The notes under the pieces are model-generated. The model did not search any database. It was not told where the DNA came from and worked only from the letters and a program-made list of their open reading frames with translations. Made by a program: the position numbers and the translations under genes. A DNA stretch of 64,000 bases, taken from Mesorhizobium amorphae CCNWGS0123 (GTDB lineage: Bacteria > Pseudomonadota > Alphaproteobacteria > Rhizobiales > Rhizobiaceae). Location of the stretch: NCBI RefSeq assembly GCF_001686985.1, contig NZ_CP015318.1, positions 494,001-558,000 on the forward strand, in the 5' to 3' direction. Positions within the stretch are counted from its first letter, which is position 1. Every line of letters begins with the position of its first letter. Below, in pieces: positions 60,245 to 64,000 of the stretch.

Positions 60245-61657
60245 TCAGCGCTTGATCGTCAGCGTCTCGATGTTGCGGGTGATCTCGTCGAACGCATTCG
60301 CCAGATCAGTGCCCGTGGCGGCCTCGTAATAATGCTTCAGCGAGGACGTGTCAGTGGTCGAGCAATTCTTCAGCACCGACTTTGCTTGATCGCGCTCGGT
60401 CGCCGTCATTGACGGGTCGTTCAGATCGAAGCCGATGGTGAATATCTCGATGCCGTCGCGCTTCATGTTGCTGCAGATGCTTTCGGCATTGCTGCGCGAC
60501 ATCTGGCCAGCGTCCTGCGATCTGGATGTGCCACGCCCACGGGCGAAAGCCGTGTTGAACTGACCATCCGTCATCAGGATGGCAATCTTGGCCACTTTCT
60601 TCTTGTCGAAATTGGCCGGCCCGGCGCCCAGGCCGGCATCGGCAATTGCCGGACGCCAAGCCGGAGAAAGCATGTAGTAGCCCCATTGCGCGGCGATGCC
60701 GCCTGCCGTCACGCCCGCGGCGCTGAAATCGTCGATGGCGGTGAGCAGCTTGTCCTCATTGGACGTCAGCGGAACGAGAGCCGCCGACGGGCACACCCTC
60801 ATGCGATAGTCACGATTCACCTTGGCCTGATAGCGCTTGCCCTTATTGTCCAGGCGAAGCGTATCGGGCCCGTCGGACGAATAATCGGCATAGCCATCCT
60901 TGTCCTTGCGCTCGGTGGCGCATTTGTCCGGTGCTGAAGTTGCCGACACGGCGACGGCCGCGTCGACCGGCGGCGGTACCTTCGGTCCGTTCTCCGTCTC
61001 GACGAATACGGTGCCGGCCAGGCCACCGGTATTGACGGCCTCCGCGTAGGGAACAATCGCCACCCGCACGCGCGGATTGCTGGGGTCGCGATTCTGGTCG
61101 AGCAGGTCCTTGACCGCATCCGAAGCAGCGGCCTGCAGATCACCGATCTTGTCGGTCTTGCCGGATCTCTTCATCGATCCGGTCACATCCAGCATCATCG
61201 CCACTTCGACCGTCTTGTCCGAATAGAGCGCGGTTGTGGATGCCGGCACGCGCTGCATGTCGCCCATGCTGAACAGCGGGAAATAGAAGGCGACATCGAC
61301 ATGGACGTCCGCCCGGACGGTCTTGGCCGTCTTGTCGACCGTCAGCTTGTCGAGAATGATCTGGTCGGCCCGCAGGATGCCGGCCGCTCCGTTGGCATCG
61401 AGAAAGGCCTGCACCGACTTGTTCGCATCGGCTTCCTCGATGTCGCCGGTGGTGAGATCCCGCGCCGTCGAGGTCACAGCGGCGTCGACGATGCCCTGCA
61501 GGCTCGATTTGGCGTTGTAGAGTTGGGAGACATTGACTGCGAAGCCGACGCCCAGCGCCAGCACCGACGCCGCAAAGCCGAAGACGACGGCGAAGTTTCC
61601 GTCACGATCCCTGGCAAAGCCGCCCGCCGCCTGAACAAAACCCCTGAACTGCCGCAT
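60245..61657 (-). CDS. TadG-like pilus-assembly protein with VWA domain
   Basis: A 470-residue membrane-anchored protein. Residues 16-45 (FARDRDGNFAVVFGFAASVLALGVGFAVNVSQ) are the TadE/TadG-like N-terminal segment with one transmembrane helix. A von Willebrand factor A domain begins around residue 150: VAMMLDVTGSMKRSGKTDKI (MIDAS), then AILMTDGQFNTA and IFTIGFDLND. Tad proteins assemble Flp pili, but no tad operon is nearby, so this could be a stand-alone surface protein. Cysteines occur in APDKCATERK and RMRVCPSAA. Confidence 0.85.
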   Translation of the reverse strand: MRQFRGFVQAAGGFARDRDGNFAVVFGFAASVLALGVGFAVNVSQLYNAKSSLQGIVDAAVTSTARDLTTGDIEEADANKSVQAFLDANGAAGILRADQIILDKLTVDKTAKTVRADVHVDVAFYFPLFSMGDMQRVPASTTALYSDKTVEVAMMLDVTGSMKRSGKTDKIGDLQAAASDAVKDLLDQNRDPSNPRVRVAIVPYAEAVNTGGLAGTVFVETENGPKVPPPVDAAVAVSATSAPDKCATERKDKDGYADYSSDGPDTLRLDNKGKRYQAKVNRDYRMRVCPSAALVPLTSNEDKLLTAIDDFSAAGVTAGGIAAQWGYYMLSPAWRPAIADAGLGAGPANFDKKKVAKIAILMTDGQFNTAFARGRGTSRSQDAGQMSRSNAESICSNMKRDGIEIFTIGFDLNDPSMTATERDQAKSVLKNCSTTDTSSLKHYYEAATGTDLANAFDEITRNIETLTIKR

Positions 61658-61981
61658 CTTTCCGCCTCCACTTGCCGCGGCCTCGAAACCGCATGAGGGG
61701 AGTTGCAGGAATCCGGCCGGATGGCGCTGCCGCAGCAGCGAAAGTGGTCACCTCTTATTAACTCATTGTTTTTGCTGTATTTCGAAGTGGAGCGAGGTGA
61801 ACATCCGGTAAATAGAAAACCCCCGCCGCAACTTCCTTTACGAAGTGCTTACCATGATCCGCCTTGTGCTAACGGCGTGGTGACTTTCGGTCCCGATCCG
61901 GCACAGCCGAGGTTGTACCGAAGCGGACCACCCATCGATCTCGGGCGCCGGTCGCTGATGGCGTGGTCAGGCCAGCAGTCG
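61658..61981. other. Intergenic region upstream of the TadG-like gene
   Basis: About 320 bases with no supported gene. It must hold the promoter of the minus-strand TadG-like gene (an AT-rich run AACTCATTGTTTTTGCTG lies around 61760-61780). Nothing else is evident. Confidence 0.4.
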
Positions 61982-62851
61982 TCAGGCTAGCATCTGCGCG
62001 CTGACGGTCCTGTCGACGCCATGATGGGGCGGATTGAACAGATTGCGCTCCTGCTCATAGGTCCAGACCTTGAACAGCGAGAGCCGGTGCGGGCCGAAAC
62101 TGTGCAGCAGCGGCACGTCCGTGGCGTCGCGGCCGCGCGCGATGACGACACGACCGATTCGAGGGCGATTGTGGCGCGGATCGAACGTGTACCACTTGCC
62201 GTCGAGGAAGACTTCCATCCATGCCGAGAAATCCATCGGCGCCGGATCGACCGGCACGCCGATATCGCCGAGATAACCGTTCACGTAACGGGCCGGAATG
62301 TTCATGCAGCGGCAGAGCGTGATCGCCAGATGGGCAAAGTCGCGGCAGACACCGACGCGCTCCTCATGCGCCTGCGCCGCCGTGCGGGTCGAGCGCGCAT
62401 AGCCGTAGCCGAACGACAGGCGGTTGTGGACATAGTCGACGATCGCCTGCACCCGCGCCCAGCCGGGCGGAAGCTGGCCGAAGCGCTGCCAGGCGAGGCT
62501 GCCGAGATGGTCGGTCTCGCAATAGCGGCTGCCAAGCAGATAGACGAGCACCTCATCGGGCAACTGCGCCACCGGCGTTTCCCCGGCCAGCGTGTTGACG
62601 TCGTCGGTCTCGCCGCTGTCCTCGATGACCGCGTCGTAGAGGATGCGGAACCCGCCGGCGGGTGCGGTGAAACGGCGGCAGCTGTTGCCGTGGCGGTCGT
62701 GATAGACCCGGGTCGGGACCGAAGGCGAGGTCAGCACGCGGGTCTGCCGCTTGATGTCGGCCTGGCGCTCCCGGTGGATGTCGAGCAGCGAAATGATCGG
62801 CGTTGCTGCATCACTCTCAATAGCGATTTCGTAGCCGAGCCTGATCAGCAT
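61982..62851 (-). CDS. Transglutaminase-like protein with missing catalytic His
   Basis: A 289-residue protein of the transglutaminase fold. The N-terminal bacterial extension (RLGYEIAIESDAATPIISLLD) and the core are present: the cysteine is in VGVCRDFAHLAI, GYLGDIGVPVDPAP and WYTFDPRHNRPRIGRVVIARGRDATDV follow with the Asp. The segment that normally reads HAW before the C-terminal strand is DFSAWMEVFLDGKW here, so the catalytic His position is Ser. It may be an inactive, binding-only protein, or use another residue. Confidence 0.85.
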   Translation of the reverse strand: MLIRLGYEIAIESDAATPIISLLDIHRERQADIKRQTRVLTSPSVPTRVYHDRHGNSCRRFTAPAGGFRILYDAVIEDSGETDDVNTLAGETPVAQLPDEVLVYLLGSRYCETDHLGSLAWQRFGQLPPGWARVQAIVDYVHNRLSFGYGYARSTRTAAQAHEERVGVCRDFAHLAITLCRCMNIPARYVNGYLGDIGVPVDPAPMDFSAWMEVFLDGKWYTFDPRHNRPRIGRVVIARGRDATDVPLLHSFGPHRLSLFKVWTYEQERNLFNPPHHGVDRTVSAQMLA

Positions 62852-63022
62852 CGCGGTTCCCCCTTTTTATCATTCTGGAAATCAGCTTTTTCAACGCGGC
62901 GGCGGCACCATAGTTCCCTCCGGCGGTCGAAAAGATGGCTCCGCGCCTTCCTAAGAAGAGACCATCGCGCTAGGGTTGAGGGAGATGCTTCGACCCTCCC
63001 GAAACGACCCCCAGGATCTTTG

Positions 63023-63688
63023 ATGTTTGCAGGCAGAAAATTCGCGGCCTTTCTGTTCGACATGGACGGCACGGTGATCAACTCCATCGCCGCCGCCGAA
63101 AGGGTGTGGACGCAGTGGGCGCAGCGCCAGGGCCTCGACGTCGGGAAATTCCTGCCGACGATCCACGGGGTGCGGGCGATCGAGACCATCGGCCGGCTCA
63201 ATCTTCCCGGTGTCGACCCCGTGCGTGAGGCCGATGCGCTGTTGCAGGCCGAAGCGGCCGACCTCGATGGCATCCTGCCGATCGCCGGCGCGGTCGCCTT
63301 TCTGAAGTCGCTGCAGCCCGAACGCTGGGCCATCGCCACGTCGGCGCCGCGCGAGCTGGCGCTGCTGCGCATGAAGGCAGCCGGCATACCGGTTCCCGCC
63401 GTCATAGTCGCCGCCGAGGATGTCACGCGCGGCAAGCCGGCGCCCGACTGTTTCCGGCTGGCGGCCGAACGGCTCGGCGTCGACGCGCGCGATTGCCTGG
63501 TCTTCGAGGACGCCCCGGCCGGCATTGCCGCGGCCGAGGCGGCCGAAGCCACGGTCATGGTGATCAGCGCCACGCACGGCCACCCTCTGCAGACGCCACA
63601 CATGGCGATCGCCTCTTACGACGGGCTCGGCATCGCCATCGACGATCGCGGCTGGATCGCTCCCTCACCGGAACTGGCCGCCGCTTAA
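63023..63688 (+). CDS. HAD-family hydrolase, phosphoglycolate/sugar-phosphatase-like
   Basis: A 221-residue haloacid dehalogenase superfamily phosphatase. Motif I is LFDMDGTVINS, motif II is the TSAPREL segment (Ser/Thr), and motif III-IV is RGKPAPDCFRLAAERLG with CLVFEDAPAGIAAAEAA. Such proteins remove phosphate from sugar phosphates. The ATG at 63023 was chosen because earlier codons in the same frame are not family-like. The repeat copies follow it. Confidence 0.9.
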   Translation: MFAGRKFAAFLFDMDGTVINSIAAAERVWTQWAQRQGLDVGKFLPTIHGVRAIETIGRLNLPGVDPVREADALLQAEAADLDGILPIAGAVAFLKSLQPERWAIATSAPRELALLRMKAAGIPVPAVIVAAEDVTRGKPAPDCFRLAAERLGVDARDCLVFEDAPAGIAAAEAAEATVMVISATHGHPLQTPHMAIASYDGLGIAIDDRGWIAPSPELAAA

Positions 63689-63697
63689 GGCCCCTAG

Positions 63698-63763
63698 CTT
63701 CGTCATCCCAGGGCGAAGCAGGAGCGAAGCGACGTCGCGGAGACCCTGGTATCCATGCCGTGA
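63698..63763. repeat. Dispersed repeat A, single arm
   Basis: CTTCGTCATCCCAGGGCGAA and the following AGCGAAGCGACGTCGCGGAGACC, then ATCCATGCCGTGA, match one arm of the inverted repeat at 56428-56615. It starts ten bases after the HAD stop. Confidence 0.6.
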
Positions 63764-63839
63764 CGCCTGCCTAGGAATGCGGCGGATCAGGATGGGAGGG
63801 GCGTTTCCGCAAATCTCCGAAGTGCGTGATCGGCAACAC

Positions 63840-63886
63840 AAGCACCGGAAGCGCAGGAAGCCGCCATTTGCAGGCCGGCTGAATAT
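63840..63886. repeat. Dispersed repeat B, copy 2
   Basis: AAGCACCGGAAGCGCAGGAA followed by CCGCCATTTGCAGGCCGGC and TGAATATCC matches 9559-9609 with only few changes. Lies ten bases before the end of the DUF1674 gene. Confidence 0.6.
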
Positions 63887-63895
63887 CCGCCCAGC

Positions 63896-64000
63896 CTAAA
63901 AATCGCTGGTCAGGCCTTTCACTTCCCAGTCGCCATAGCGGCCGGGCTCCTTGCCGCCGCGGCCGCCGATTTCCTTCGGCAGCGCGGCTTCCTTTTCGCG
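63896..64000 (-). CDS. DUF1674/SdhAF4-like protein, C-terminal fragment
   Basis: The 3' end of a minus-strand gene that starts beyond the right edge. Its residues, LPKEIGGRGGKEPGRYGDWEVKGLTSDF followed by TAG, match the conserved tail of DUF1674 proteins (EIGGRGGxEPxRYGDWExKGxxSDF), the bacterial relatives of succinate dehydrogenase assembly factor 4. Only about 34 residues are visible. Confidence 0.85.
   Translation of the reverse strand, partial: REKEAALPKEIGGRGGKEPGRYGDWEVKGLTSDF

Overview
The window looks like a chromosomal segment of a GC-rich alphaproteobacterium of the order Rhizobiales, most likely Mesorhizobium or a close relative. The evidence is gene order and family membership: the rplU-rpmA-GNAT-obgE-proB-proA-nadD-rsfS-rlmH-envC series, an atpHAGDC F1 operon separate from Fo, usg, acs, leuS-lptE, a SdhAF4-like DUF1674 gene and Mesorhizobium-type palindromic repeats. 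The species call is inference, because no rRNA or marker alignment could be run.

Region 1 (1-11778) is core housekeeping, mostly on the minus strand: ribosomal proteins L21 and L27, a GNAT acetyltransferase, the ObgE GTPase, proline synthesis (proB, proA), NAD synthesis (nadD), ribosome silencing (rsfS), 23S rRNA methylation (rlmH) and the start of an EnvC-like murein hydrolase activator. Plus-strand or unrelated genes interrupt the series: a frameshifted MscS channel, an MFS transporter and a frameshifted secreted protein.

Region 2 (11854-30376) is an integrated element of about 18.5 kb in the 3' end of a tRNA-Ser(CGA) gene, bounded by perfect 16-bp direct repeats. Its right end carries a P4-type tyrosine integrase, a small hypothetical gene, an AlpA-like regulator and a primase-helicase fusion with a nearby repeat cluster. 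Its left half carries one tightly coupled defence operon of seven genes: hsdR, hsdM, a four-helix membrane protein, a GIY-YIG/DUF4357 protein, hsdS, and an ATPase plus HNH nuclease pair that looks like Septu (PtuA/PtuB). A CoiA-like nuclease gene and decayed DNA lie between the two halves. This operon is the most notable system in the window.

Region 3 (30377-38240) has a short hypothetical gene, a caspase-like remnant, a cyclase-FHA protein, RecQ, a LysE exporter and a hexuronate catabolic cluster (KdgF-like cupin, KduD-like SDR, a probable uxaC remnant and a UxuB-like polyol/hexuronate dehydrogenase).

Region 4 (38241-51058) holds the F1 ATP synthase operon, a DUF4345-type membrane protein, an Asp/Glu racemase, priA, a transaldolase, lptE and leuS. 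Region 5 (51059-64000) holds a PLP-homeostasis protein, two aldo/keto reductases, a LysR/MFS pair, usg, acetyl-CoA synthetase, a MOSC protein, a 23-codon ORF with a perfect extended Shine-Dalgarno, a TadG-like protein, a transglutaminase-fold protein, a HAD phosphatase and a truncated DUF1674 gene. Two families of dispersed repeats occur in intergenic gaps of the core.
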